Shown here piece after piece: positions 9,282-17,898 of a stretch of DNA of 64,000 bases. Within the stretch, counting starts at the first letter, position 1; each line of letters begins with the position of its first letter. The stretch lies in assembly GCF_003063435.1 (NCBI RefSeq), contig NZ_NESL01000006.1, positions 109,476-173,475 on the forward strand, read 5' to 3'. The translations under genes were made by a program, and so were the position numbers. A model generated the notes under the pieces. The model was not told the DNA's origin, did no database searches, and was given only the letters and a program-made list of their open reading frames with translations. This DNA is from Limnohabitans sp. 2KL-1. Lineage in GTDB: Bacteria > Pseudomonadota > Gammaproteobacteria > Burkholderiales > Burkholderiaceae_C.

Positions 9282-11228
9282 ATGCAAACAACGTTTCCCC
9301 GATTGATGCTCAAGCATGCCGCAGAGCGCCCAAGCGCGCCTGCGTTGCGTGAAAAGGAATACGGCATTTGGCAAACCACGAACTGGGCGGACTTGGCCAG
9401 CTTGGTCGAGTCGGTGGCTTGCGGTTTGCACCAGGCGGGCTTGCAGCGTGGTGAGCACTTGATCGTGGTGGGTGCCAACCGCCCACGGCTTTACGCCACC
9501 ATGCTGGCTGCGCAGTCACTGGGCGCGATCCCTGTGCCGCTGTACCAGGACGCTGCTGCCGCCGAATGCGTGTTCCCCATCACCAACGCCGAGGTGCGGT
9601 TTTGCGTGGTCGAAGACCAAGAGCAGGTCGACAAGATGCTGGAAGTGCGCGAAAAGTGCCCGCAGCTGACGCACATTTATTACGACGACCCACGCGGTCT
9701 GCGCAAGTACACCGAAGACGGTCTGGGCTCGCTCGAAGAGCTGATCGCTGCAGGCGCGGTGTTTGCCAAGCAGCACCCCCAATTTTTCTCTGAAGAAGTC
9801 GAAACAGCCCAATACACCGATGTGGCGGCGATGTTCTTCACCTCGGGCACCACGGGCAACCCCAAGGGCGTGGTGCACACGCATGGCTCTTTGACCGACC
9901 GTGCCGAAGCCGGTGCCGAATTTGACAAACTGACCAACGCGGAAGACGTGCTGGCCTACATGCCTCCGGCCTGGGTGGGGCAAAACATTTTCAGCTACGC
10001 GCAGTGGTTGGTCTGCGGCTATGTGGTCAATTGCCCCGAGTCGGCCGCCACGGTGACCATCGACCTGAAAGAAATTGGCCCCACCTATTACTTTGCGCCG
10101 CCCCGTGTGTTCGAGGGCATGCTCACCAGCGTGATGATCCGCATGGAAGATGCGGGTGTGTTCAAGCGCAAGATGTTCCACGCCTTCATGGACGTGGCCA
10201 AAAAAGTGGGCCCCGCCCTGATGGATGGCCAGTCCGTGGGCTTGGCGGACCGATTGATGTACGCGCTGGGCAACCTGATGGTCTATGGCCCGCTGCGCAA
10301 CAACCTGGGTTTCAGCCGCGTGCGTGTGGCCTACACCGCGGGCGAGGCGATTGGCCCGGACCTGTTCACCTTCTTCCGCTCCATTGGCGTGAACATCAAG
10401 CAGCTGTATGGTTCGACAGAAACGGCTGTTTTCGTCTGCCTGCAGCCCGACAACGAAGCGCGCGCCGACACCGTGGGGGTGCCTTGCAAGGGCGTGGAGA
10501 TCAAGGTGGCCGACAACGGCGAGATACTGGTCAAGTCGCCTGGTTTGCTCAAGGAGTATTACAAGAACCCGGCCGCTACCGCCGAGGTGCTCACGGCCGA
10601 CGGCTGGTACCACACCAGTGATGCGGGCTTCATCGACTCGCATGGTCACCTCAAGATCATTGACCGCGTCAAAGACGTGGGCCGCATCCAGGGTGGCGCG
10701 AACGACGGTGCCATGTTTGCGCCCAAATACGTCGAAAACAAGCTCAAGTTTTTCCCGCACATCAAAGAAGTGGTGGCCTATGGCGACCAGCGCGAAAAAG
10801 TGTGCGTGATGATCAACATCGACTTTGACGCCGTGGGCAACTGGGCCGAGCGCCGCAACCTGCCTTATGCCGGTTACACCGATCTGGCGCAAAAGCCAGA
10901 GGTTTACCAACTCATCCAGGAGTGCGTGGAAAAGGTCAATGCCGATTTGGCCGAAGACGCCTTGCTGGCCGGTAGCCAAGTGTCACGCTTTTTGATCCTG
11001 CACAAAGAGCTGGATGCCGACGACGGCGAGTTGACCCGCACCAACAAAGTCCGTCGCGGCTTCATTGCCGACAAATACAAACCCCTGGTCGATGGCCTGT
11101 ACGAAGGCAAAACCGAGCAGTTCATCGAGACGGTGGTGAAGTTTGAAGACGGTCGCAGCGGCAGCGTGAGCGCGACCTTGAAAATTTCCGACGCCAAGAC
11201 ATTCACACCCGTGAAGGCAGCAGCATGA
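9282..11228 (+). CDS. AMP-forming acyl-CoA ligase (long-chain fatty-acid type)
   Basis: Activates a carboxylic acid to its CoA thioester with ATP. The 648-residue protein, read from MQTTFPRLMLKHA with GGAGA upstream, has the ANL adenylation motif FFTSGTTGNPKGVVHTH, the A5-type motif LYGSTETAVFV, the hinge segment WYHTSDAGFID plus IIDRVKD and a C-terminal lid domain. The length and the ending (LTRTNKVRRGFIADKY) fit the long-chain acyl-CoA synthetase branch, but substrate cannot be read from sequence. It is the first gene of an operon with a LIV-type ABC transporter; its TGA overlaps the next ATG. Context suggests CoA-trapping of whatever the transporter imports. Confidence 0.88.
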   Translation: MQTTFPRLMLKHAAERPSAPALREKEYGIWQTTNWADLASLVESVACGLHQAGLQRGEHLIVVGANRPRLYATMLAAQSLGAIPVPLYQDAAAAECVFPITNAEVRFCVVEDQEQVDKMLEVREKCPQLTHIYYDDPRGLRKYTEDGLGSLEELIAAGAVFAKQHPQFFSEEVETAQYTDVAAMFFTSGTTGNPKGVVHTHGSLTDRAEAGAEFDKLTNAEDVLAYMPPAWVGQNIFSYAQWLVCGYVVNCPESAATVTIDLKEIGPTYYFAPPRVFEGMLTSVMIRMEDAGVFKRKMFHAFMDVAKKVGPALMDGQSVGLADRLMYALGNLMVYGPLRNNLGFSRVRVAYTAGEAIGPDLFTFFRSIGVNIKQLYGSTETAVFVCLQPDNEARADTVGVPCKGVEIKVADNGEILVKSPGLLKEYYKNPAATAEVLTADGWYHTSDAGFIDSHGHLKIIDRVKDVGRIQGGANDGAMFAPKYVENKLKFFPHIKEVVAYGDQREKVCVMINIDFDAVGNWAERRNLPYAGYTDLAQKPEVYQLIQECVEKVNADLAEDALLAGSQVSRFLILHKELDADDGELTRTNKVRRGFIADKYKPLVDGLYEGKTEQFIETVVKFEDGRSGSVSATLKISDAKTFTPVKAAA

Positions 11229-12007
11229 CCAAAAAAATAGGTGACGTCATCCTCGACGTCAAGAACATCAGTTTGCGATTCGGTGGCGTCAAGGCGCTGA
11301 CCGACATCTCGTTCAATGTGCGTGAACACGAAGTGCGCGCCATCATCGGGCCCAACGGTGCTGGCAAGAGCTCGATGCTCAACTGCATCAACGGTGTCTA
11401 CACGCCGCAAGAGGGCTCGATCACCTTCCGTGGCCAGACCTTTGACCACATGAACAGCCGCCAGGTGGCCGAGATGGGCATTGCCCGTACCTTCCAGAAC
11501 CTGGCGCTGTTCAAAGGCATGAGCGTGATCGACAACATCATGACCGGCCGCAACCTGCGCATCAAAAGCAACCTGTTCATGCAGGCCTTGCGCCTTGGCC
11601 CCGCTCAACGCGAGGAAGAAGAGCACCGCGAATTCGTTGAACACATCATCGATTTTCTGGAAATCCAGGCCTTCCGCAAAACACCGGTGGGGCAACTGCC
11701 CTACGGCTTGCAAAAGCGCGTGGACTTGGGCCGAGCCTTGGCCATGGAGCCGCAAGTATTGTTGCTCGACGAGCCCATGGCCGGCATGAACATGGAAGAA
11801 AAGCAGGACATGTGCCGCTTTATCTTGGATGTGAACGACGAGTTCGGTTCGACCATCGTGCTGATCGAGCACGACATGGGCGTGGTGATGGATATTTCGG
11901 ACCGTGTGGTGGTGCTGGACTACGGCAAAAAAATCGGCGACGGGACTCCCGAAGAAGTGCGCAACAACGAAGAAGTGATCAGTGCCTATCTGGGCACCAG
12001 TCACTAA
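11225..12007 (+). CDS. LIV-type ABC transporter ATP-binding protein (LivG-like)
   Basis: Cytoplasmic ATPase of a branched-chain-amino-acid-type (HAAT) uptake transporter, 260 residues. Walker A GPNGAGKSS at 42-50, Q-loop ARTFQNLALF, an atypical signature LPYGLQKRVDLGRALAM, Walker B VLLLDEPMAGMN and switch His in IVLIEHDMGVVM. The insertion after the Q-loop (FMQALRLGPAQREEEEHREF) is typical of LivG as opposed to LivF. The start overlaps the upstream ligase stop (ATGA), implying translational coupling. HAAT transporters in this order next to CoA ligases often carry aromatic or other organic acids; the real substrate is unknown. Confidence 0.9.
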   Translation: MTKKIGDVILDVKNISLRFGGVKALTDISFNVREHEVRAIIGPNGAGKSSMLNCINGVYTPQEGSITFRGQTFDHMNSRQVAEMGIARTFQNLALFKGMSVIDNIMTGRNLRIKSNLFMQALRLGPAQREEEEHREFVEHIIDFLEIQAFRKTPVGQLPYGLQKRVDLGRALAMEPQVLLLDEPMAGMNMEEKQDMCRFILDVNDEFGSTIVLIEHDMGVVMDISDRVVVLDYGKKIGDGTPEEVRNNEEVISAYLGTSH

Positions 12008-12019
12008 GGAGAAAAAGAC

Positions 12020-12949
12020 ATGGCATTTTTCCTGGAAGCTCTTTTGGGCGGCCTCATGGCCGGCATGCTCTATGCGCTGGTGGCGCTCGGCTTTGTGTTG
12101 ATTTTCAAGGCATCTGGCGTGTTCAATTTCGCGCAAGGCGCGATGGTTTTGTTTGCGGCTTTGGCCATGGCCCGGTTTTCCGAGTGGATTCCCGGCTGGT
12201 TGGGCATCGACGACAAATTTTTGGGCAATCTGATCGCCTTCGCGCTGTCAGCTGTTGTCATGTTCGCACTGGCTTGGCTGATCGAGCGCTTGGTGTTGCG
12301 TCACCTCGTCAACCAAGAAGGTGTAACTTTGCTCATGGCCACGCTGGGCATTACTTACTTTCTCGACGGCTTGGGCCAGACGATTTTTGGCAGTGACATT
12401 TACAAAATTGATGTGGGCATGCCCAAAGATCCGGTGTTCTTGTTTGACACGGTCTTTGAAGGTGGCGTGTTGGTCAACCTTGAAGACGTCTATGCCGCGT
12501 GCATTGCGGCTTTGTTGGTGGTGGTGTTGTCCTTGTTTTTCCAAAAAACCAGTACCGGTCGTGCCTTGCGTGCTGTGGCCGATGACCACCAGGCCGCCCA
12601 GTCGATCGGCATTCCACTCAACCGCATTTGGGTGATCGTCTGGTTTGTTGCGGGGCTGACGGCATTGGTGGCGGGCATCATCTGGGGCTCCAAGATGGGC
12701 GTGCAGTTTTCGCTGACCACTGTGGCTTTGCGCGCTTTGCCCGTGATCATTTTGGGCGGACTGACCTCGGTGCCTGGTGCCATCATTGGGGGGTTGATCA
12801 TTGGTGTTGGCGAGAAGCTGTCGGAGGTTTATATCGGCCCCATGGTCGGCGGCGGTATTGAAATCTGGTTCGCTTACGTGCTTGCCTTGGTGTTCTTGCT
12901 GTTCCGTCCGCAAGGCTTGTTTGGCGAAAAAATCATTGACCGCGTGTAA
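12020..12949 (+). CDS. LIV-type ABC transporter permease (LivH-like)
   Basis: Inner-membrane permease of 309 residues with about eight hydrophobic segments. The N-terminus (LLGGLMAGMLYALVALGFVLIFKASGVFNFAQGAMVLF, given here only as landmark GFVLIFKASGVFNFAQGA) is the characteristic LivH start, and the EAA-like cytoplasmic loop is represented by GRALRAVADDHQAAQSIGI. The protein ends FRPQGLFGEKIIDRV as usual in this family. AAGGAGAAAAAG precedes the ATG; it lies 12 bases after the LivG-like gene. It forms the membrane channel with the LivM-like product. Confidence 0.92.
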   Translation: MAFFLEALLGGLMAGMLYALVALGFVLIFKASGVFNFAQGAMVLFAALAMARFSEWIPGWLGIDDKFLGNLIAFALSAVVMFALAWLIERLVLRHLVNQEGVTLLMATLGITYFLDGLGQTIFGSDIYKIDVGMPKDPVFLFDTVFEGGVLVNLEDVYAACIAALLVVVLSLFFQKTSTGRALRAVADDHQAAQSIGIPLNRIWVIVWFVAGLTALVAGIIWGSKMGVQFSLTTVALRALPVIILGGLTSVPGAIIGGLIIGVGEKLSEVYIGPMVGGGIEIWFAYVLALVFLLFRPQGLFGEKIIDRV

Positions 12950-12960
12950 GGAGAAAAAAG

Positions 12961-14037
12961 ATGTTTTACAGAGAAAACGGTCAATTCAAAACTACATACC
13001 GCAAAGACCAGCAGATCTTTGCGATTGCGCAAGACCGGTGGGCCATTTTGGCGTTGGTCGCATTCGCATTCATTGGCGTGCCGTTCCTCGTCGATGAATA
13101 CATGTTTCGGGCCATCCTGATTCCCTTTCTGATCTTGTCGCTGGCCGCTTTGGGTGTGAATATTTTGGTGGGCTATTGCGGACAGATCTCGTTGGGTTCG
13201 GGCGCATTCATGGCCGTGGGGGCTTACATGGCCTACAACACCTACATCCGGATTGAGGGCATGCCCCTGATCTTGGCCTTGCTCTCAGGTGGTTTTTTCG
13301 CCACCTTGGTCGGCATTTTCTTTGGTGTGCCGAGTTTGCGGGTCAAGGGCTTGTACTTGGCCGTGGCCACGTTGGCAGCACAGTTCTTTTGCGATTGGGC
13401 TTTCTTGCGTGTGGGTTGGTTCACCAACAACAACGCATCAGGGTCTGTGTCCGTGTCCAATTTGAACGTGATGGGCATCGGCATCAATACACCGCTGGAA
13501 AAATACCTTTTCTGCCTAGCTTTCTTGGTGGTCTTTGGGTTGCTGGCTAAAAACTTGGTGCGTTCGGCCATTGGCCGCGAGTGGATGGCCATTCGAGACA
13601 TGGATGTGGCCGCAGCCGTGATCGGCATTCGGCCGGTGTACGCGAAGCTCAGCGCCTTTGCCGTGAGTTCTTTCATCGTCGGTGTGGCCGGTGGCCTGTG
13701 GGGCTTTGTGCACCTGGGTTCGTGGGAGCCAGCGGCTTTCTCCATTGACCGGTCGTTTCAGTTGTTGTTCATGGTCATCATCGGTGGCATGGGCTCCATC
13801 ATGGGAAGCTTCTTTGGTGCGGCTTTCATCGTGGTCTTGCCGATTTTTCTCAACCAGTTCCTGCCCTGGGCGGGTGATCTGGTGGGTGTCAGTATCTCGA
13901 CAGCTGCCGTCTCGCATACCGAGTTCATGATCTTTGGTGCCCTGATTGTGTGGTTCCTGATCGTGGAGCCTCATGGCCTGGCCAAATTGTGGTCGGTGGC
14001 CAAGCAAAAGCTTCGTCTGTGGCCCTTCCCGCACTGA
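12961..14037 (+). CDS. LIV-type ABC transporter permease (LivM-like)
   Basis: Second channel subunit of the LIV-type transporter, 358 residues. After an unusually long polar N-terminus of about 35 residues come multiple membrane segments, including the family landmarks LAALGVNILVGYCGQISLGS and GAFMAVGAYMAY, and FFGVPSLRVKGLYLAVATLA. The cytoplasmic loop RSAIGREWMAIRDMDVAAAV is the ATPase-contact region. AAGGAGAAAAAA precedes the start, repeating the ribosome-binding arrangement of the preceding gene. Confidence 0.92.
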   Translation: MFYRENGQFKTTYRKDQQIFAIAQDRWAILALVAFAFIGVPFLVDEYMFRAILIPFLILSLAALGVNILVGYCGQISLGSGAFMAVGAYMAYNTYIRIEGMPLILALLSGGFFATLVGIFFGVPSLRVKGLYLAVATLAAQFFCDWAFLRVGWFTNNNASGSVSVSNLNVMGIGINTPLEKYLFCLAFLVVFGLLAKNLVRSAIGREWMAIRDMDVAAAVIGIRPVYAKLSAFAVSSFIVGVAGGLWGFVHLGSWEPAAFSIDRSFQLLFMVIIGGMGSIMGSFFGAAFIVVLPIFLNQFLPWAGDLVGVSISTAAVSHTEFMIFGALIVWFLIVEPHGLAKLWSVAKQKLRLWPFPH

Positions 14038-14120
14038 TGAATCAGCAATGCAGGGATGCTAAATTTTTTCAAAGTGTTTTACCCCAAGTGCTTCCCATTT
14101 TTTTTAACAGGAGACAAACC

Positions 14121-15458
14121 ATGAAGCTTCGTCAAATTGTTCTGGCCACTGCGGTGGCGGCTGCCGGTCTTGCCAGTGCGCTCGTCAGCACCGTGGCCAC
14201 GGCCCAAACCAAAGAGCAGTTTTTCCCGGTGCTGGTGTACCGCACTGGCGCTTACGCGCCCAACGGCGTGCCCTTTGCCAACGGCTACGTCGATTACCTC
14301 AAGCTGGTGAATGCACGCGGCGGCATCAATGGCGTCAAACTCAGTTTTGAAGAGTGCGAAACTGGTTACGCCACAGACCGTGGCGTGGAGTGCTATGAGC
14401 GCTTGAAAGGCAAGAACGGTGGCGCCACCGTGTTCCAGCCGCTGTCGACCGGAATCACCTTTGCGCTGACCGAAAAAGCGCCTGGCGACAAGATCCCTCT
14501 GATCACGGCAGGCTATGGCCGCAGCGAATCGGCTGACGGTGGTGTGTTCAAGTGGAACTTTCCCTTGGCTGGTACGTACTGGGTGGCTGGTGACGTGATC
14601 GTTCAGGACATTGCCAAGAAAGCTGGTGGTGCTGACAAACTCAAGGGCAAGCACATTGCGCTGGTTTACCACGACAGCCCATTTGGCAAAGAAGCCATCC
14701 CGATCTTGCAAGAGCGTGCCGCCATGCACGGCTTCAAGCTGAGTTTGTTGCCCGTGACCCACCCCGGCGTGGAGCAAAAATCCACTTGGCTGCAAATTCG
14801 TCAAAGCCGCCCGGACTACGTCGTTAACTGGGGTTGGGGCGTGATGAACTCCACTTTGCTCAAGGAAGCGCAAGCCACCGGCTACCCCCGCGAGAAAATC
14901 TATGGCGTGTGGTGGGCGGGTGCCGAGCCTGATGTCAAGGACGTGGGCATGGGTGCCAAGGGTTACAACGCCATCACCATGCAGCACGGTGCCGAAAAAG
15001 GCGCGGCTGTTGTGAAGGAAGTACTGGATAAATTGCACGCCAAAGGCCAAGGCACAGGGCCCAAAGATGAAGTGGGCGATGTGCTCTACATGCGCGGTTT
15101 GTTCAGCGCCATGTTTGCAGTGGAAGGCGTGCGTCAAGCCCAGGAGAAATACGGCAAGGGCAAAGTCATGACCGGCGAACAAGCGCGCTGGGGTTATGAA
15201 AACCTGAACCTGACCCAGCCCAAGCTCGATGCATTGGGTTTCAAAGGCGTGTTGCGTCCCGTCTCCACTTCGTGCGCTGACCACATGGGTGCCAATTGGG
15301 CGCGTATCCACACTTGGAACGGCAGCAAGTGGGAGTTCTCCAGCGACTGGTACCAAGCCGATGAGCAGATCATCAAGCCCATGGTGAAAGTTGCTGCAGA
15401 CAAGTACGCCGCCGAGAAAAAGATCACACGCCGCACCCCTGCGGATTGCCAGTCCTGA
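14121..15458 (+). CDS. LIV-type ABC transporter periplasmic binding protein
   Basis: Type I periplasmic solute-binding protein (LivK/Leu-Ile-Val-binding fold), 445 residues. Start ATG follows ACAGGAGA. The signal peptide is clear: MKLRQIVLATAVAAAGLASA, then LVSTVATAQ with cleavage after ATA. The mature part begins TKEQFFPVLVYRTGAYAPNG and contains NGVKLSFEECETGYATDRGV, as in binding proteins of the HAAT family linked to aromatic or organic-acid clusters. It is longer than E. coli LivK. It delivers ligand to the LivHM-like permeases; ligand unknown. Two strong hairpins follow before the second ATPase gene. Confidence 0.9.
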   Translation: MKLRQIVLATAVAAAGLASALVSTVATAQTKEQFFPVLVYRTGAYAPNGVPFANGYVDYLKLVNARGGINGVKLSFEECETGYATDRGVECYERLKGKNGGATVFQPLSTGITFALTEKAPGDKIPLITAGYGRSESADGGVFKWNFPLAGTYWVAGDVIVQDIAKKAGGADKLKGKHIALVYHDSPFGKEAIPILQERAAMHGFKLSLLPVTHPGVEQKSTWLQIRQSRPDYVVNWGWGVMNSTLLKEAQATGYPREKIYGVWWAGAEPDVKDVGMGAKGYNAITMQHGAEKGAAVVKEVLDKLHAKGQGTGPKDEVGDVLYMRGLFSAMFAVEGVRQAQEKYGKGKVMTGEQARWGYENLNLTQPKLDALGFKGVLRPVSTSCADHMGANWARIHTWNGSKWEFSSDWYQADEQIIKPMVKVAADKYAAEKKITRRTPADCQS

Positions 15459-15495
15459 TCGGTGAACAGCCCGCTGCGCAAGCGGTGGGCAGCAG

Positions 15496-15563
15496 CTGCT
15501 CAGTGGTTGGCACCACTGAGCAGTTGCCAAATGAAACCCTTGCGTGCAGCGGTTTCATTTGGC
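15496..15563 (+). promoter_or_regulatory. Two tandem hairpins between binding-protein and ATPase genes
   Basis: First hairpin: perfect 12-bp stem CTGCTCAGTGGT / ACCACTGAGCAG with a 4-base loop TGGC (15496-15523). Second: perfect 13-bp stem GCCAAATGAAACC / GGTTTCATTTGGC with a 12-base loop (15526-15563). Neither has a following T-run, so they are more likely RNA-stabilising or attenuating structures that raise the yield of the binding protein relative to the downstream genes than full terminators. Confidence 0.7.
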
Positions 15564-15595
15564 TTGAACCCCAGAGTAAAGAAAAGGCAAAGTCC

Positions 15596-16405
15596 ATGAA
15601 CGACAAAAACATTGTTCTGAACGTCAATGGCATCGAAGTCATTTACAACCACGTCATCCTGGTGCTCAAGGGCGTGTCCCTGCAAGTGCCCGAGAGGGGC
15701 ATCGTGGCCTTGCTGGGCGGCAACGGCGCTGGCAAAACCACCACGCTGCGGGCCATCTCCAACTTGCTCAAGGGCGAGCGGGGCGAAGTGACCAAGGGCA
15801 GCATTGAGCTGCGTGGCGAGCGCATCGAAAACCTCTCGCCTGCCGACCTTGTGAACCGGGGTGTGGTGCAGGTCATGGAAGGCCGTCACTGCTTTGCCCA
15901 CCTGACCATCGAAGAAAACCTGATGACCGGCAGCTACACCCGCACCGACAAGGGCGAGATCGCGGCCAATCTGGACAAGGTCTACAACTACTTCCCGCGC
16001 CTGAAAACGCGTCGCACCTCGCAAGCTGCCTACACCTCGGGCGGCGAGCAGCAGATGTGCGCCATTGGCCGTGCCCTGATGTCCAACCCCAACATGGTGT
16101 TGCTGGACGAGCCCTCAATGGGCCTGGCCCCGCAGATCGTGGAAGAGGTGTTCAACATCGTGAAAGACCTCAACGAGAAGGAAAAAGTGACTTTCCTGAT
16201 CGCCGAGCAGAACACCAACATGGCCTTGAAGTACGCCGACTACGGCTACATCATGGAGTCCGGTCGCGTGGTGATGGACGGCGCGGCCGAAGAGCTGCGC
16301 ACCAACGAGGACGTGAAAGAGTTTTACCTGGGCATGGGCGGCGGCGAGCGCAAGAGCTTCAAAGACGTCAAGAGCTACAAGCGCCGCAAGCGCTGGTTGG
16401 CTTGA
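15596..16405 (+). CDS. LIV-type ABC transporter ATP-binding protein (LivF-like)
   Basis: Second ATPase of the LIV-type transporter, 269 residues from MNDKNIVLNVNGIEV. Walker A GGNGAGKTT at 41-49, Q-loop replaced by the LivF-type VVQVMEGRHCFAHLT, signature SGGEQQMCAIGRALM, Walker B VLLDEPSMGLAP and switch region FLIAEQNTNMAL, where Gln replaces the usual His as is common in LivF. A Lys/Arg-rich tail (KSFKDVKSYKRRKRWLA) ends the protein. A longer in-frame start at 15446 was rejected because it overlaps the binding-protein gene and would cover the hairpins. Confidence 0.9.
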   Translation: MNDKNIVLNVNGIEVIYNHVILVLKGVSLQVPERGIVALLGGNGAGKTTTLRAISNLLKGERGEVTKGSIELRGERIENLSPADLVNRGVVQVMEGRHCFAHLTIEENLMTGSYTRTDKGEIAANLDKVYNYFPRLKTRRTSQAAYTSGGEQQMCAIGRALMSNPNMVLLDEPSMGLAPQIVEEVFNIVKDLNEKEKVTFLIAEQNTNMALKYADYGYIMESGRVVMDGAAEELRTNEDVKEFYLGMGGGERKSFKDVKSYKRRKRWLA

Positions 16406-16458
16406 GGCCTGGATGCCCACACTTTCCTTTCTTACCGCAGTACCCCAGAAAGAAAACC

Positions 16459-17715
16459 ATGTCCCAGCACTTTGATGCCTTGGAAACGCGCGCCCCAGAA
16501 GTCCGTGAAGCCGCCTTGATGGCCGCTTTGCCCGCGCAGGTGGCGCATGCCAAAGCCCACGCTCCTGCATTTGCCGAGTTGCTCAAGGATGTGGATGCCG
16601 CCAGTGTCAACAGCCGCGCGGCGCTGGCCCAATTGCCCGTGATCCGCAAATACGAATTGCTCGAACGCCAGAAGGCTGCACGTGCCGTCGGCGGTAATGT
16701 GTTCGGCGGTTTCAGCACCCTGGGTTTTGGCCCGGGCATGACCCGCGTGTTTGCCAGCCCTGGCACGATTTACGAGCCCGAAGGCACGCGCGCCGATTAC
16801 TGGCGCATGGCGCGCACCATGTTTGCGGCGGGTTTTCGTCCCGGTGAGCTGATCCACAACTGCTTCAGCTACCACTTCACCCCTGCTGGCTCCATGATGG
16901 AAACGGGCGCACATGCTTTGGGCTGCACGGTGTTTCCGGGTGGCATTGGCCAGACCGAGCAGCAAGTGGGTGCCATGGCCGAGTTACAACCTGCGGGTTA
17001 CATTGGCACGCCTAGCTTTTTGAAAATCATCATCGAGAAAGCCGCCGAGATGGGCGTGGCCTTGCCCAGCGTGCGCAAAGCGCTGGTGTCGGGCGAGGCC
17101 TTTCCGCCCAGCCTGCGCGACTGGATGATGGCGCACGGGGTCGATGCCTACCAGTGCTACGCCACGGCCGATGTGGGGCTGATCGCTTACGAAACCGCTT
17201 CGCGTGAAGGCCTGGTGCTTGACGAAGGCGTGATCGTCGAGATCGTGCGCCCCGGCACCGGAGACCCGGTGCCCGAGGGCGAGGTGGGCGAGTTGGTCAT
17301 CACCTCGCTCAACCCGGATTACCCGCTGATCCGTTTTGGCACGGGCGACCTGTCGGCCATCCTGCCCGGTACCTGCCCCACGGGCCGAACGGGGCAGCGC
17401 ATCAAAGGCTGGATGGGCCGTGCTGATCAGACCACCAAGATCCGGGGCATGTTTGTGCACCCCGGTCAGGTGGCCGAGATCGTCAAACGCTTTCCGGAGG
17501 TGAGCAAGGCGCGCCTGGTGGTGACCGGCGAGATGGCCAATGACCAGATGGCCTTGCATGTCGAGACCGATCATTTGAGTGACGAGGCCCTCAAGGCCCG
17601 AGTGTCGGAAGCGGTGCGCGATGTCACCAAGCTGCGCGGCGAGGTGCATCTGGTGAAGTCCGGTAGCCTGGCCAATGATGGCAAGGTCATTGAAGACGCG
17701 CGCAGTTATCAGTGA
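16459..17715 (+). CDS. PaaK-like (phenylacetate-CoA ligase family) protein
   Basis: A 418-residue ANL-superfamily protein of the phenylacetate-CoA ligase branch, last gene of the LIV-transporter operon. Family features include the A5-like motif YQCYATADVGLIAYET, the conserved RFGTGDLSA (ribose-binding Asp) and the C-terminal lid with GRADQTTKIRGMFVHPGQV. The usual phosphate loop (SSGTTGKP in PaaK) is replaced by ASPGTIYEPEGTRADYW, so ATP-dependent adenylation is not certain, although I recall similar loops in a betaproteobacterial subfamily. With the first-gene ligase it suggests CoA activation of an imported aromatic or other organic acid. Substrate unknown. Confidence 0.8.
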   Translation: MSQHFDALETRAPEVREAALMAALPAQVAHAKAHAPAFAELLKDVDAASVNSRAALAQLPVIRKYELLERQKAARAVGGNVFGGFSTLGFGPGMTRVFASPGTIYEPEGTRADYWRMARTMFAAGFRPGELIHNCFSYHFTPAGSMMETGAHALGCTVFPGGIGQTEQQVGAMAELQPAGYIGTPSFLKIIIEKAAEMGVALPSVRKALVSGEAFPPSLRDWMMAHGVDAYQCYATADVGLIAYETASREGLVLDEGVIVEIVRPGTGDPVPEGEVGELVITSLNPDYPLIRFGTGDLSAILPGTCPTGRTGQRIKGWMGRADQTTKIRGMFVHPGQVAEIVKRFPEVSKARLVVTGEMANDQMALHVETDHLSDEALKARVSEAVRDVTKLRGEVHLVKSGSLANDGKVIEDARSYQ

Positions 17716-17898
17716 GGCCGGTCGGACTGCGGTCATGCGCTGAACGCTGCCGTCTTGTGTCTGGCGCTATGGCTTCACACCGGGGCGCAATGTCCCCATG
17801 AAATCAGGGACTAGGCCAGTCGGTCGTTGGCTGTTTCCCCTAATTTCATGACACTCTGGATGCTTTTAAAATATCCGAACATTTATAGGAGTGTGTAC

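Noticed and set aside
15446..15595. Extended start for the LivF-like ATPase
   Set aside because: It overlaps the binding-protein gene and encodes the hairpin sequence; the family start fits the internal ATG.
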